From: JACPHD01 sp964526325
GTDB lineage: Bacteria; Patescibacteriota; Patescibacteriia; Patescibacteriales; GWC2-42-12
Assembly (NCBI GenBank): GCA_964526325.1
Contig: CAZGKM010000012.1
Location: 1 to 42,833, forward strand
Length of the DNA stretch: 42,833 bases
Direction of reading: 5' to 3'
Numbering within the stretch: position 1 is the stretch's first letter; every line of letters starts with the position of its first letter. Positions 14,015 through 20,897 of this stretch are shown here, in pieces. The position numbers and the translations under genes are program-made. The notes below the pieces were generated by a model. It was not told where the DNA came from and did not search any database. It was given only the letters and a program-made list of their open reading frames with translations.

Positions 14015-14038
14015 GAGATAAAACCACAAATTTATCTC
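14015..14038 (+). promoter_or_regulatory. 5' hairpin in the rpmH leader
   Basis: GAGATAAA and TTTATCTC pair perfectly around an 8-base loop and are followed by TTTAAATTTTTTT. It resembles an early terminator or a 5' stabilising hairpin and could be a feedback target for ribosomal protein bL34. Confidence 0.45.
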
Positions 14039-14071
14039 TTTAAATTTTTTTAATTATTTTTGTAGTAATTT

Positions 14072-14209
14072 ATGCCAAAAAGAACTTACCAGCCAAACAA
14101 AAAACGTGCCAAGAGAAAACATGGTTTTAGAAAAAGAATGCTGACAAAAAACGGACGCGATGTTATTAAAAGAAGAAAAAACAAAGGCAGAAAAAAATTA
14201 TCTAAATAA
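14072..14209 (+). CDS. rpmH: 50S ribosomal protein bL34
   Basis: A 45-residue, strongly basic protein beginning MPKRTYQPNKKRAKRKHGF, the bL34 signature, and ending GRKKLSK. Length and sequence are standard. It is the first gene of the conserved rpmH-rnpA-yidD-yidC order next to oriC. Confidence 0.97.
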   Translation: MPKRTYQPNKKRAKRKHGFRKRMLTKNGRDVIKRRKNKGRKKLSK

Positions 14210-14321
14210 ACAATCTAGCCATTGAAATTTTTAAGTTGCCAAAATAATTTTATTGTTAAGCGGCAAGCATAACAACCGCGAGTATTATTTACATATAGAA
14301 AATTTCATTTTTTAAATTATT

Positions 14322-14657
14322 ATGTTAGCCCGCCGACTCCGCTTAGTTAAAGAAAAAGATTTTAAAAGAATATTTAAGCTAGGAAAATCTTCTTATACTA
14401 AAATTTTTATATTAAAAATTTTAGCAAACGAGCTTGATTTTAATCGTTATGGTTTTATAATTAGTTCTAATGTTAGTAAAAAAGCCACAGAACGAAATAA
14501 ATTAAAAAGACAATTCAGGGCCGCCATTAAAGAAATTGACAATAAGCTTATTACAGGGAATGATTTAATTTTTATAGTTTCTCATGCCGCTCTAAAAACA
14601 GAATATAAACTAATAAAAAGTGAATTAAACAAAATATTGTTTAAGCTAAATAAATAG
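14322..14657 (+). CDS. rnpA: ribonuclease P protein component
   Basis: The 111-aa basic protein binds the RNase P RNA and helps cleave the 5' leaders of tRNA precursors. The family signature RNR region is seen as KKATERNKLKRQFRAAIKE (about residues 54-72), and the start ARRLRLVKEKDFKRIFKLGK is typical. It lies 112 bp after rpmH and its stop is one base from the start of yidD. The catalytic RNA gene rnpB was not found in this window. Confidence 0.95.
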   Translation: MLARRLRLVKEKDFKRIFKLGKSSYTKIFILKILANELDFNRYGFIISSNVSKKATERNKLKRQFRAAIKEIDNKLITGNDLIFIVSHAALKTEYKLIKSELNKILFKLNK

Positions 14658-14658
14658 T

Positions 14659-14907
14659 ATGTTTATGTTTTATCTGGGCCAAATAGCGGTAAAAATATTA
14701 AAAATTTACCAAAAAACTTTTTCCTTTGATCATGGCATTTTAAAATTTTTATATCCTAACGGTTTTTGTCGTTTTTATCCAACTTGCTCCGATTATGCAA
14801 TTCAAGCGATAGAAAAATACGGCCTTATTAAGGGCGGAGGCAAAGCTGTTTGGCGAGTCTTAAGATGCAATCCATTTAATCCAGGAGGACTTGATCCTCT
14901 GAAATAA
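14659..14907 (+). CDS. yidD: membrane protein insertion efficiency factor YidD
   Basis: An 82-aa protein with the YidD motif CRFYPTCSDYAIQAIEKYG followed by GGGKAVWRVLRCNPFNPGGLDP. It assists YidC-dependent insertion at the cytoplasmic membrane face. The first ATG at 14659 is used because it follows the rnpA stop by one base; MFMFYLG allows an internal start two codons on. yidC starts 10 bp downstream. Confidence 0.95.
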   Translation: MFMFYLGQIAVKILKIYQKTFSFDHGILKFLYPNGFCRFYPTCSDYAIQAIEKYGLIKGGGKAVWRVLRCNPFNPGGLDPLK

Positions 14908-14917
14908 TTTATTATTT

Positions 14918-15637
14918 ATGTCTGAAATTTTTAACGTTATTTTTTATCAACCGATACTTAATCTATTGGTTTTTTTATATAACATTGTGCCGGCTCACGA
15001 TATTGGTTTGGCCATAATAATTATGACAGTGATTATTAAATTGGTTTTATTACCCTTATCAAAGCAGTCGATAAAATCACAAAAAACTTTACAAGAATTG
15101 CAGCCTAAAATAGATGAAATTAAGAAAAAGTATGCAGACAACAAAGAAGAACAGGGTCGGGCCATGATGCAATTATATAAGCAGGAAAAAGTTAATCCGT
15201 TTTCTTCTTGCTTGCCGTTACTAATTCAATTGCCTTTTTTATGGGCGGTTTTTATGGTTTTTAGAGCAGGGTTAAGCGGTAAATCGCTTAACTTGGTTTA
15301 TTCATTTATACATCAGCCGGAATTAATAAATACCGTATCTTTAGGTTTTATTGATTTGGCTAAGCCAAATGCAATTTTAGCCGTATTGGCTGGTTTAGCC
15401 CAATTTTGGCAGGCAAAAATGATGGTTACAAAACGGCCGGAGATTAAAACCGATGGAGCAAAAGATGAAAATATGATGGCAATCATGAATAAGCAAATGC
15501 TTTACATGATGCCGGCATTAACTGTTTTTATTGGCTTATCTTTCCCTGGGGGCCTGGCTCTTTATTGGCTGGTTACTACTCTTTTAACGGCTTTACAGCA
15601 GCTATATTTGTTTAAACAAAAAGAAAAAGTATTATAA
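14918..15637 (+). CDS. yidC: membrane protein insertase YidC/Oxa1
   Basis: The 239-aa short form lacks the large periplasmic domain of proteobacterial YidC, as in Gram-positive and Patescibacteria homologues. Membrane segments lie near residues 14-32, 26-48, 97-116, 143-165 and 196-232, with the cytoplasmic hairpin KTLQELQPKIDEIKKKYADNKEEQGRA between the first ones and NPFSSCLPLLIQLPFLWAVF as the core motif. It inserts and folds membrane proteins, presumably including the pilins and the lipoprotein signal peptidase encoded nearby. It ends the rpmH operon before a clear terminator. Confidence 0.95.
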   Translation: MSEIFNVIFYQPILNLLVFLYNIVPAHDIGLAIIIMTVIIKLVLLPLSKQSIKSQKTLQELQPKIDEIKKKYADNKEEQGRAMMQLYKQEKVNPFSSCLPLLIQLPFLWAVFMVFRAGLSGKSLNLVYSFIHQPELINTVSLGFIDLAKPNAILAVLAGLAQFWQAKMMVTKRPEIKTDGAKDENMMAIMNKQMLYMMPALTVFIGLSFPGGLALYWLVTTLLTALQQLYLFKQKEKVL

Positions 15638-15650
15638 ACTAATCAAATTT

Positions 15651-15684
15651 AAAAACAACTCTAATATTTAAGAGTTGTTTTTTA
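15651..15684. terminator. bidirectional terminator after yidC
   Basis: AAAAACAACTCT and AGAGTTGTTTTTT form a perfect stem with T-runs on both strands, between converging yidC and the kinase-like gene. Confidence 0.85.
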
Positions 15685-15688
15685 GTAT

Positions 15689-16438
15689 TTAAAAGTTTCT
15701 ATTTTTACCCACGATTACATTCAAATATTTTTTAACAACTGTTATTTCCGCCGGAGCGGATAAAGGGATTGAGCCGTCTAGTATTAATTGATTTTTCAGA
15801 TTATGAATGGTAATTTTTTTAATTTTAAAAATTGATTGGTGGTCTTGCCTGGAAAAAAAATTTTTATTGCCGTAAGTATTGACGACTAATTCTAAGAGAC
15901 CGTCGTCCGGGACAAAATTTACCTTAGGCGGTCGTTTAATTTGTGGTCCGATTAAATTAAAAATATAAATTAAGCCTTTTTCCGTCGATTCAATAGTGTA
16001 GTTTTTATTCATGTCAATTACAGTTCCTTGATTATTTATGCTAATATTAGATAAAAAATATGTTTTATTGGCCATGCCTAAATCAAGCTTAACCAGCAAT
16101 CTGGCCGATAAAATATCACAAGCCGTTTCGGCAGATTCAATGCCTAAGCTTTTTGCTATATCATTATTGTCTTCACCGATTGGTATAACACCCAAAGGAA
16201 CTTGGCTGCCGGCCAAAGAATTTATAATCTGATTAATAGTTTTATTGTTGCCGACAGCTATAATAGTTTTAGCTCCATTTTTTAGTTCGTTGCTGATTAT
16301 TTCTTGGATATTTCTGGTTGGGCTAAGCCTTGAAATTTTGCCATTTAATCCCAGGTCAGTAATTCTGGTTTCAATGCGCGGCAACAAACGGACATATTTT
16401 TTTTGATTCAAGAAAGAATCGTAAACAAAAATATTCAT
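15689..16438 (-). CDS. diacylglycerol-kinase-like protein with degenerate active-site loop
   Basis: The 249-aa protein follows the DAGK/LCB5 catalytic fold: IIAVGNNKTINQIINSLAG in the position of the GGDGT loop, LGVIPIGEDNNDIAKSLGI in the position of the LG.IPLGTGNDFAR.LG motif, and DDGLLELVVN near residue 195. The key nucleotide-binding GGDGT is replaced by GNNKT and the GTGND by GEDNND, so lipid-kinase activity is doubtful. No membrane segment is seen. It lies 20 bp downstream of the bactofilin gene in the same transcript. It could be a divergent lipid or sugar-lipid kinase or a non-catalytic relative. Confidence 0.7.
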   Translation of the reverse strand: MNIFVYDSFLNQKKYVRLLPRIETRITDLGLNGKISRLSPTRNIQEIISNELKNGAKTIIAVGNNKTINQIINSLAGSQVPLGVIPIGEDNNDIAKSLGIESAETACDILSARLLVKLDLGMANKTYFLSNISINNQGTVIDMNKNYTIESTEKGLIYIFNLIGPQIKRPPKVNFVPDDGLLELVVNTYGNKNFFSRQDHQSIFKIKKITIHNLKNQLILDGSIPLSAPAEITVVKKYLNVIVGKNRNF

Positions 16439-16458
16439 TATAAAAAATTTAAATCGTT

Positions 16459-16842
16459 TTATTTTTCTTTATTTAGTTTTTTTTCTTCGGTTCCCGGAGC
16501 CATAATGCATTTGCCGTTTAAAATAGCTCCGCGTTCAATCGACAAGTCGGAAATTTCTAAGTCGCCGAAAATTTTAGCCGTGGCGGTAATTTCAAGAAAA
16601 CCTTTGATTTTAACATTGCCGATTACTTGGCCACCGATTTTTGCTTCTTTGGCCTCTACGTTGGCGGTTATTTTGGCGGTTTTACCTACTTCAAGATTGC
16701 CATTAGTTTTTAAGTTGCCCTCAACCGTACCCTCAACAATAATGTTGCCCTGGCCGTTGAAATCACCTTTAACTTTTACGGATGGCCCGATGACAGTTTC
16801 AAAATCATTAAAAGCTTCTCCTTGATCTTGTTTGTTAAACAT
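16459..16842 (-). CDS. bactofilin
   Basis: Bactofilins self-assemble into membrane-associated cytoskeletal filaments that organise wall growth and other polar or septal functions. The 127-aa protein consists almost entirely of the beta-helical DUF583 core with the repeating pattern IVEGTVEGNLKTNGNLEVG, KITANVEAKEAKIGGQVIG, and KIKGFLEITATAKIFGDLE. The termini are short and charged. It heads a two-gene transcript with the DAGK-like gene and has a good divergent promoter at 16903-16931 that shares its -35 with the tRNA promoter. Confidence 0.9.
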   Translation of the reverse strand: MFNKQDQGEAFNDFETVIGPSVKVKGDFNGQGNIIVEGTVEGNLKTNGNLEVGKTAKITANVEAKEAKIGGQVIGNVKIKGFLEITATAKIFGDLEISDLSIERGAILNGKCIMAPGTEEKKLNKEK

Positions 16843-16902
16843 AAAATATATGGTAAATTATGAATTAATTAGTTTATAGGATTTTTTAAATTAACTATAC
16901 TA

Positions 16903-16931
16903 ATTTTAAGTAAGTCTAGCCTGTTTGTCAA
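16903..16931 (-). promoter_or_regulatory. promoter of the bactofilin operon
   Basis: On the minus strand a perfect TTGACA (16926-16931) and TAAAAT (16903-16908) are 17 bp apart. Its -35 overlaps that of the divergent tRNA promoter by five bases. Confidence 0.6.
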
Positions 16932-16953
16932 AATATAATAATTAAGTTATTAT
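16925..16953 (+). promoter_or_regulatory. promoter upstream of the tRNA cluster
   Basis: TTGTCA (16925-16930) and TATTAT (16948-16953) are 17 bp apart. The transcript would start near 16960 and run about 180 bases before the first tRNA. Confidence 0.55.
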
Positions 16954-17141
16954 GTATATGGAATTAAAACGCCCGCGTCCGGTGTTTATTTTTTTAGAAG
17001 TTTTCAATTAAATACATTTCTTGCGGTTTGCCTGCACTTGCAGTTTCCGTCTATATTAATACTTCGGCGGAAGAGTATATGTTATAGCAGTTTATTAAAG
17101 AAATGTTTGCTCTACGTAATTATAATTTATCATCAAGTAGG
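16954..17141. other. leader region of the tRNA cluster
   Basis: About 190 bp between the tRNA promoter and the first tRNA half. A 19-codon frame starting at the second ATG near 16953 exists but has no ribosome site. A small hairpin (CTTCGGCGGAAG) lies near 17062-17073. I see no convincing gene. Confidence 0.3.
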
Positions 17142-17322
17142 GCTCTTGTAGTTCAGTAAATACCTGCCCGCCAATGCCTGAGCCCCTGTAGTTTAACGGA
17201 TAGAACAAGGGACTCCTAAGCCCTAGACAGAGGTTCAATTCCTCTCGGGGGCACAGGCGATGGCAGGCGGGGAACAAGGGGCTTTTAATCCCTAGACTCA
17301 GGTTGGATTCCTGCCAAGAGCA
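17142..17322 (+). tRNA. tRNA-Lys (UUU) interrupted in the D-loop by a complete tRNA-Arg
   Basis: Two separated segments, 17142-17162 and 17272-17322, together make one tRNA. The acceptor pairs perfectly: GCTCTTG (17142-17148) with CAAGAGC (17315-17321), discriminator A. D-stem GTTC (17151-17154) pairs with GAAC (17272-17275). Anticodon stem AGGGG/TCCCT encloses loop CTTTTAA, anticodon TTT. The T arm keeps four pairs (CAGG/CCTG). The D-loop is replaced by an 18-position helix, 17163-17180 with 17254-17271 (two mismatches, two G-T pairs), capped by tRNA-Arg. Conserved G18-G19 are missing and C56 is G, so the D-loop/T-loop contact is lost. It may be a split or nicked functional tRNA, an intron-like arrangement, or a decaying pseudogene. 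The structure is direct; the function is unknown. Confidence 0.65.
17182..17253 (+). tRNA. tRNA-Arg (CCU), nested inside tRNA-Lys
   Basis: A complete cloverleaf: acceptor GCCCCTG/CGGGGGC (one G-T pair), D arm GTTT-AACGGATA-GAAC with GG present, anticodon stem AGGGA/GCCCT with one A-G mismatch and loop CTCCTAA giving anticodon CCT, and T arm AGAGG-TTCAATT-CCTCT. The variable loop has only four bases. Discriminator A. Sequence around the anticodon arm closely resembles the tRNA-Lys that surrounds it, so the two may be paralogues. Confidence 0.88.
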
Positions 17323-17440
17323 TAATTAATATTTTACTAATATTAGCTAAAAAAATATTTTTTGGCTAATATTAAATTAATATTTTAATAAATTAATTTT
17401 AAATAAGTAAAAAATTTACTAAAATTAGCAAATAATAAAT

Positions 17441-17511
17441 GGGCCTATAGTTCAGCGGTAAAACATATCCATGGCATGGATAAGTTGTGGGTTCGACTCC
17501 CACTAGGTCCA
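17441..17511 (+). tRNA. tRNA-Ala (GGC)
   Basis: Acceptor GGGCCTA/TAGGTCC contains the G3-U70 pair that identifies alanine tRNAs. Anticodon stem TATCC/GGATA holds loop ATGGCAT, anticodon GGC. T arm GTGGG-TTCGACT-CCCAC. Discriminator A; CCA is not encoded. It follows the nested tRNA by 118 bp of AT-rich spacer. Confidence 0.93.
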
Positions 17512-17675
17512 CAAATTAATTAATCGAGCAATTGATATGTTCTATCAAAAACTCTAAAATGAGCTGAAGCTGGTAGTTATATTCGCTAAATTTTCAAATA
17601 TTAGTAATTTATATAAATTTACTCAAATTTGAAGATTATAGATCAAATATACAGCCGTCAACAGTCTATAAATAT

Positions 17676-17990
17676 ATGATTTTTAACACAGAAAATTTTA
17701 AATTAGAGGTTGAAGATTTCGATGGATTAGTATTAGTAGATTTTTTTGCTTTATGGTGTGGTCCTTGCCAAATAATGTCTCCAATAGTAGAAGAAATAAT
17801 TAAAGAAAATAAAAATAAAAATGTTAAGATTGGTAAGTTAAATATAGATGAAAATCAGGAAATAGCCTCACGATATAATGTTATGAGCATACCAACTTTC
17901 TTAGTTTTTAAAAGCGGTAAGGTAGTTGATAAAAAAATAGGGTATGGAGACAAAGAAGAAATTCAACAGTTAATCGAAAAAAATAAATAA
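17676..17990 (+). CDS. trxA: thioredoxin
   Basis: A 104-aa thioredoxin with the active site WCGPC (about residues 27-31) inside VLVDFFALWCGPCQIMSP, the cis-proline segment SIPTFLVFKSGK (about 72-83), and the usual length. It reduces protein disulphides in the cytoplasm and is itself recharged by the thioredoxin reductase encoded directly downstream at 18158. A perfect 36-bp palindrome separates the two genes. Confidence 0.95.
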   Translation: MIFNTENFKLEVEDFDGLVLVDFFALWCGPCQIMSPIVEEIIKENKNKNVKIGKLNIDENQEIASRYNVMSIPTFLVFKSGKVVDKKIGYGDKEEIQQLIEKNK

Positions 17991-17994
17991 AACA

Positions 17995-18030
17995 AAACTT
18001 TAAGTCCACAAATTTGTGGACTTAAAGTTT
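17995..18030. repeat. perfect 36-bp palindrome between trxA and trxB
   Basis: AAACTTTAAGTCCACAAA is followed directly by its exact reverse complement. It contains the TTAAGTCCACA half-site found also at 2211-2320. As RNA it gives a very strong hairpin, but no T-run follows, so it is not an ordinary terminator. Confidence 0.7.
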
Positions 18031-18048
18031 ATACACGAATAGGGGATA

Positions 18049-18068
18049 AGTCTACAAATTTGTGGACT
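18049..18068. repeat. second palindrome of the same family
   Basis: AGTCTACAAATTTGTGGACT has one mismatch between its arms and repeats the centre of the palindrome 18 bp upstream. Confidence 0.6.
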
Positions 18069-18157
18069 AAAGTATTGCGAGGTGTTTAAAGTTAGCAAAA
18101 AATACTTAAGTGTATAAGTTGGGGGTAAATAACTAAAATTTGTTAATTTTTAATTTT

Positions 18158-19072
18158 ATGTTCGATACAATAATAATCGGGGCCGGTCCGACAGGACTGA
18201 CAGCAGCCATTTATGCTTCCAGAAGAATGATGAAAACTTTGGTTATTTCTAAGAATATAGGCGGGCAAGTAATTTGGGCTTCTGACATAAAAAATTATCC
18301 TGGCATTGAGTTTGTTGGTGGAGTTGAATTAATAAACAAAATGAACCGGCAAGTTAAAGATCTTGGAGTTGATATTAAAATAGAAGAAGTAAAAAAAATA
18401 GGCATTAATGAAGATGGTACTTTTTTGCTGCAAAGCGTTAAAAATAATTATACTGCCAAAACAATTATAATAGCTATGGGGCTAGCGCCTAAGCGATTAA
18501 ATTTAGATAAAGAAAATGAATTAACCGGCAGGGGAATAAGCTACTGCGCTAATTGCGACGGCCCTTTATTTAAAGGGAAAAAAGTAGCCGTGGCTGGCGG
18601 TGGCAATGCTGCTTTAGACGCAGCCGAGGTGATGTCAAAAATCGCTGACAAAGTTTATTTAATATATCGCAAATCACAACTTAAAGCTTTTGAAAGTTTA
18701 ATTTTATCGGTTAAAAACAAAAGTAATGTTGAGATAATATTAAGCAGTGAAATTAAAGAAATTATTGGCGACGATAAGCTGGAAAAATTAAAAATAATTA
18801 ACAATGTTACTCAAAGCATAAGAGAGTTGGATGTGGATGGTTTATTTATTGAGATCGGCCATGAGCCTAAAACGGAAATTGTAGCTGATTTAGTTGAAAG
18901 AGACGATATAGGTCAGATTATTACGGATCTAAGCTGCAAGACAAGCCATGATGGGATTTTCGCGGCAGGCGATGTGACTCAATCCGAATTTAAACAAATT
19001 GTTATTGGTTGCGGTCAGGGAGCTACGGCTGCTTTATCCGCCTATAAATATATTCAGATGAAAAATAGTTAA
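18158..19072 (+). CDS. trxB: thioredoxin reductase
   Basis: The 304-aa FAD/NADPH flavoenzyme transfers electrons from NADPH to thioredoxin. FAD-binding GAGPTG is at residues 8-13, the redox pair C-A-N-C at 130-133 in SYCANCDGPLFKG, the NADPH-binding GGGNAALDAAE follows, and the second FAD motif DGIFAAGDVTQ is near 275. A start six codons upstream (18140) is possible, but MFDTIIIGAGPTG at 18158 matches the family N-terminus. NADPH-specific residues after GGGNAA (normally HRR..) appear as YRKSQ, so cofactor use should be treated as probable only. Confidence 0.93.
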   Translation: MFDTIIIGAGPTGLTAAIYASRRMMKTLVISKNIGGQVIWASDIKNYPGIEFVGGVELINKMNRQVKDLGVDIKIEEVKKIGINEDGTFLLQSVKNNYTAKTIIIAMGLAPKRLNLDKENELTGRGISYCANCDGPLFKGKKVAVAGGGNAALDAAEVMSKIADKVYLIYRKSQLKAFESLILSVKNKSNVEIILSSEIKEIIGDDKLEKLKIINNVTQSIRELDVDGLFIEIGHEPKTEIVADLVERDDIGQIITDLSCKTSHDGIFAAGDVTQSEFKQIVIGCGQGATAALSAYKYIQMKNS

Positions 19073-19192
19073 TCAAGAGCCAGGAATGCTTACATCTTAA
19101 GTTGTTAGACGATGGCGGATTGATGTTAAAATGATAATATGAATTATATATTTATACTAAGATTAAATAAAATATTGCATAAATGATAACCA

Positions 19193-19795
19193 ATGAATTT
19201 AGACGAGGAAAAAAATTTGTTTTCACTTGGTTATAGTACAATCGGAGCCCTAGATGAAGCTGGGCGAGGACCCTTGGCCGGACCAGTCGTAGCGGCATGT
19301 GTGATTTTTAATAACAAGCTTAAAATTGATTATTTGGCAGGAATTAAAGATTCAAAAAAATTAAACGAAAAAAACAGAGAATTCCTATTTGAATTGATTA
19401 AGCAGAATTTTCTTGAAGTAGGCATAGGCATATGTGATCATAAAACAATAGATAGAATAAATATATTACAGGCGACATTTTTAGCCATGAAAAAGGCGAT
19501 TAGCGCCGTAAAAAACAAGCCTGATTTTATTATAATTGACGGGTCAAGTAAATTGCCAAATTGTTCGATTCCGCAACAAACATATATTAAGGGGGATGAT
19601 AACATTTTTACTATCGCCGCGGCTTCGATTATAGCTAAAGTAACAAGAGATAAAATAATGCTTGAAATGGACAAATTATATCCAAGCTACGGTTTTAATA
19701 AGCATAAGGGATATGGCACAAAACTCCATATAGAGAAATTAAAGCAATTTGGCCCATGCGTAATTCACCGGTTAAGCTTTAATAAGGTTAAATAA
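19193..19795 (+). CDS. rnhB: ribonuclease HII
   Basis: This endonuclease cuts the RNA strand at ribonucleotides in DNA and in RNA-DNA hybrids. The catalytic signature DEAGRGPLAGPVV starts at residue 21; further acidic positions are in FIIIDGSSKL and KVTRDKIMLEMD. Length 200 aa is typical. The C-terminal substrate-binding part has YGFNKHKGYGTKLHIEKLKQFGPCVIHR, a classic RNase HII ending. It stands alone between trxB and a methyltransferase gene. Confidence 0.95.
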   Translation: MNLDEEKNLFSLGYSTIGALDEAGRGPLAGPVVAACVIFNNKLKIDYLAGIKDSKKLNEKNREFLFELIKQNFLEVGIGICDHKTIDRINILQATFLAMKKAISAVKNKPDFIIIDGSSKLPNCSIPQQTYIKGDDNIFTIAAASIIAKVTRDKIMLEMDKLYPSYGFNKHKGYGTKLHIEKLKQFGPCVIHRLSFNKVK

Positions 19796-19886
19796 AATTT
19801 ATAGTTTTAATTGGTAAACAGACGCCAAGCGCTTGTTTAAAAATAAATATTATTTTATAATAAGAACATAACAATTATTTTTTTAT

Positions 19887-20441
19887 ATGTTATCATCAAC
19901 GGGAGGAAATACATTAATTAATGTTAATTTGCTTTTTAGCAAAGCTCAAGTTGAAGAAAAAATGAAGGTTGCCGATTTGGGCTGCGGTTCTTCCGGCCAT
20001 TTTATATTTACCGGAGCAACTCTAGTGGGCAGAAAAGGTATTATGTACGGCGTAGATATTTTAAGGACAGCTTTAGAAACGGTTAGTAAGCGTGCACGAG
20101 CGGAAAATTTATCTAATGTTAAAACTGTTTGGAGCAATTTAGAAATATTTGGCGCTACTAAAATTGAGGCCGGCAGCTTAGATGTCGGTTTATTAATTAA
20201 TACTTTATACCAATCTCACAAGAGAGCGGAAATTTTAAGAGAATCAATACGGTTATTGAAAAAAAACGGCAAACTGGTTATTGTTGAATGGAAAAATGTT
20301 GCTGCGCCTTTCGGGCCGCCGATAGAAGAAAGAGTAAAAAAAGAATTGGTTGATAACGCGGTAAAAAAACTCGGGCTAAAACCAGAAGAAGAATTTGAAG
20401 CCGGACCTTATCATTACGGATTAGTTTATTCAAAATTATAA
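19887..20441 (+). CDS. class I SAM-dependent methyltransferase
   Basis: A 184-aa protein with a Rossmann-fold methyltransferase pattern: motif I VADLGCGSSGHFIF (about residues 28-41), motif II acidic GVDILRTAL (about 58-66), motif III region LDVGLLINTLYQ, and motif IV GKLVIVEWKN. It is close to the UbiE/Methyltransf_11 group and resembles small methylases of Patescibacteria of unknown substrate. No target-recognition domain is visible. The next gene, a membrane protein, begins 14 bp later. Confidence 0.8.
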   Translation: MLSSTGGNTLINVNLLFSKAQVEEKMKVADLGCGSSGHFIFTGATLVGRKGIMYGVDILRTALETVSKRARAENLSNVKTVWSNLEIFGATKIEAGSLDVGLLINTLYQSHKRAEILRESIRLLKKNGKLVIVEWKNVAAPFGPPIEERVKKELVDNAVKKLGLKPEEEFEAGPYHYGLVYSKL

Positions 20442-20455
20442 AAATTTATTTAAAT

Positions 20456-20845
20456 ATGGGAAATTTTTTAACTTGGAATTTTTGGCTAAGCGCCAGGCCG
20501 GGCGCATTTACCGGTTTTTCACTTAAGTTAGTCTTAGGATTTATTTTTTTATTAATTATTCTATTAATAATCAGCGGTGTTATTAAAAAAAGATGGTCAA
20601 ATAGTCTATATTCTTCTTTCTGGAATAGTGTATACACATTTTTTCTAACCAACGCAATTATCGGCTTGTTTCTTGTTTTTTTTAATTATGAAATGGTTCC
20701 TTTTTTATCCGCTCGTTTTTGGTTTCTTCTGTGGGCTATAAGTATATTGGTTTGGGTATTTTTTATTTGTAGAATTATTATAAAAATACCGGAAAAAAGA
20801 GCGCGGCTGGAAAAGGAAAAAGAATTTAAAAAATATATCCCGTAG
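20456..20845 (+). CDS. hypothetical integral membrane protein, 129 aa
   Basis: Three membrane segments are clear (about residues 23-44, 61-79 and 88-109), followed by a basic, Lys/Glu-rich C-terminus (EKRARLEKEKEFKKYIP). A short N-terminal amphipathic stretch (NFLTWNFWLSARPGAF) may lie on the membrane surface. Family unknown to me; proteins of this shape are common in Patescibacteria. It lies between the methyltransferase and yraN, which starts 52 bp downstream after a terminator-like hairpin. Confidence 0.65.
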   Translation: MGNFLTWNFWLSARPGAFTGFSLKLVLGFIFLLIILLIISGVIKKRWSNSLYSSFWNSVYTFFLTNAIIGLFLVFFNYEMVPFLSARFWFLLWAISILVWVFFICRIIIKIPEKRARLEKEKEFKKYIP

Positions 20846-20868
20846 ATTGATAGTAATAATTTTAATTC

Positions 20869-20893
20869 AGGGCTGTATAACGGCCCTTTTTTT
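20869..20893 (+). terminator. short terminator before yraN
   Basis: AGGGC and GCCCT enclose a 9-base loop and are followed by seven T residues, ending just before the yraN ATG. The 5-bp stem is weak and may allow readthrough. Confidence 0.5.
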
Positions 20894-20897
20894 ATTT

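Larger units (their letters stand above)
13772..14071. other. oriC: probable replication origin (oriC) between dnaA and rpmH
   Basis: This 300-bp AT-rich region separates the divergent dnaA and rpmH genes, a classic bacterial origin position. TTGTTCACA (13899-13907) and TGTGAATAA (13911-13919, the reverse of TTATTCACA) form an inverted DnaA-box pair. Genes to the left are mostly minus and those to the right mostly plus, as expected around an origin. Only two good boxes are visible, fewer than in most origins; further boxes lie at 2253 and 2273, far away. Confidence 0.6.

Noticed and set aside
16038..16232. Other plus-strand frames opposite the DAGK-like and bactofilin genes
   Set aside because: They have the Ser/Leu/Pro-rich composition of antisense frames, no ribosome sites, and overlap recognised families.
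15689..16438. NAD kinase
   Set aside because: NAD kinase also has a GGDGT loop, but the LG.IP.G..N..A..LGI and DDGLLELVV segments fit the diacylglycerol-kinase fold better.
17095..17277. Minus-strand 60-aa reading frame over the tRNA cluster
   Set aside because: It is the antisense of tRNA-Arg and part of the surrounding tRNA-Lys; the RNA structures explain the sequence fully.
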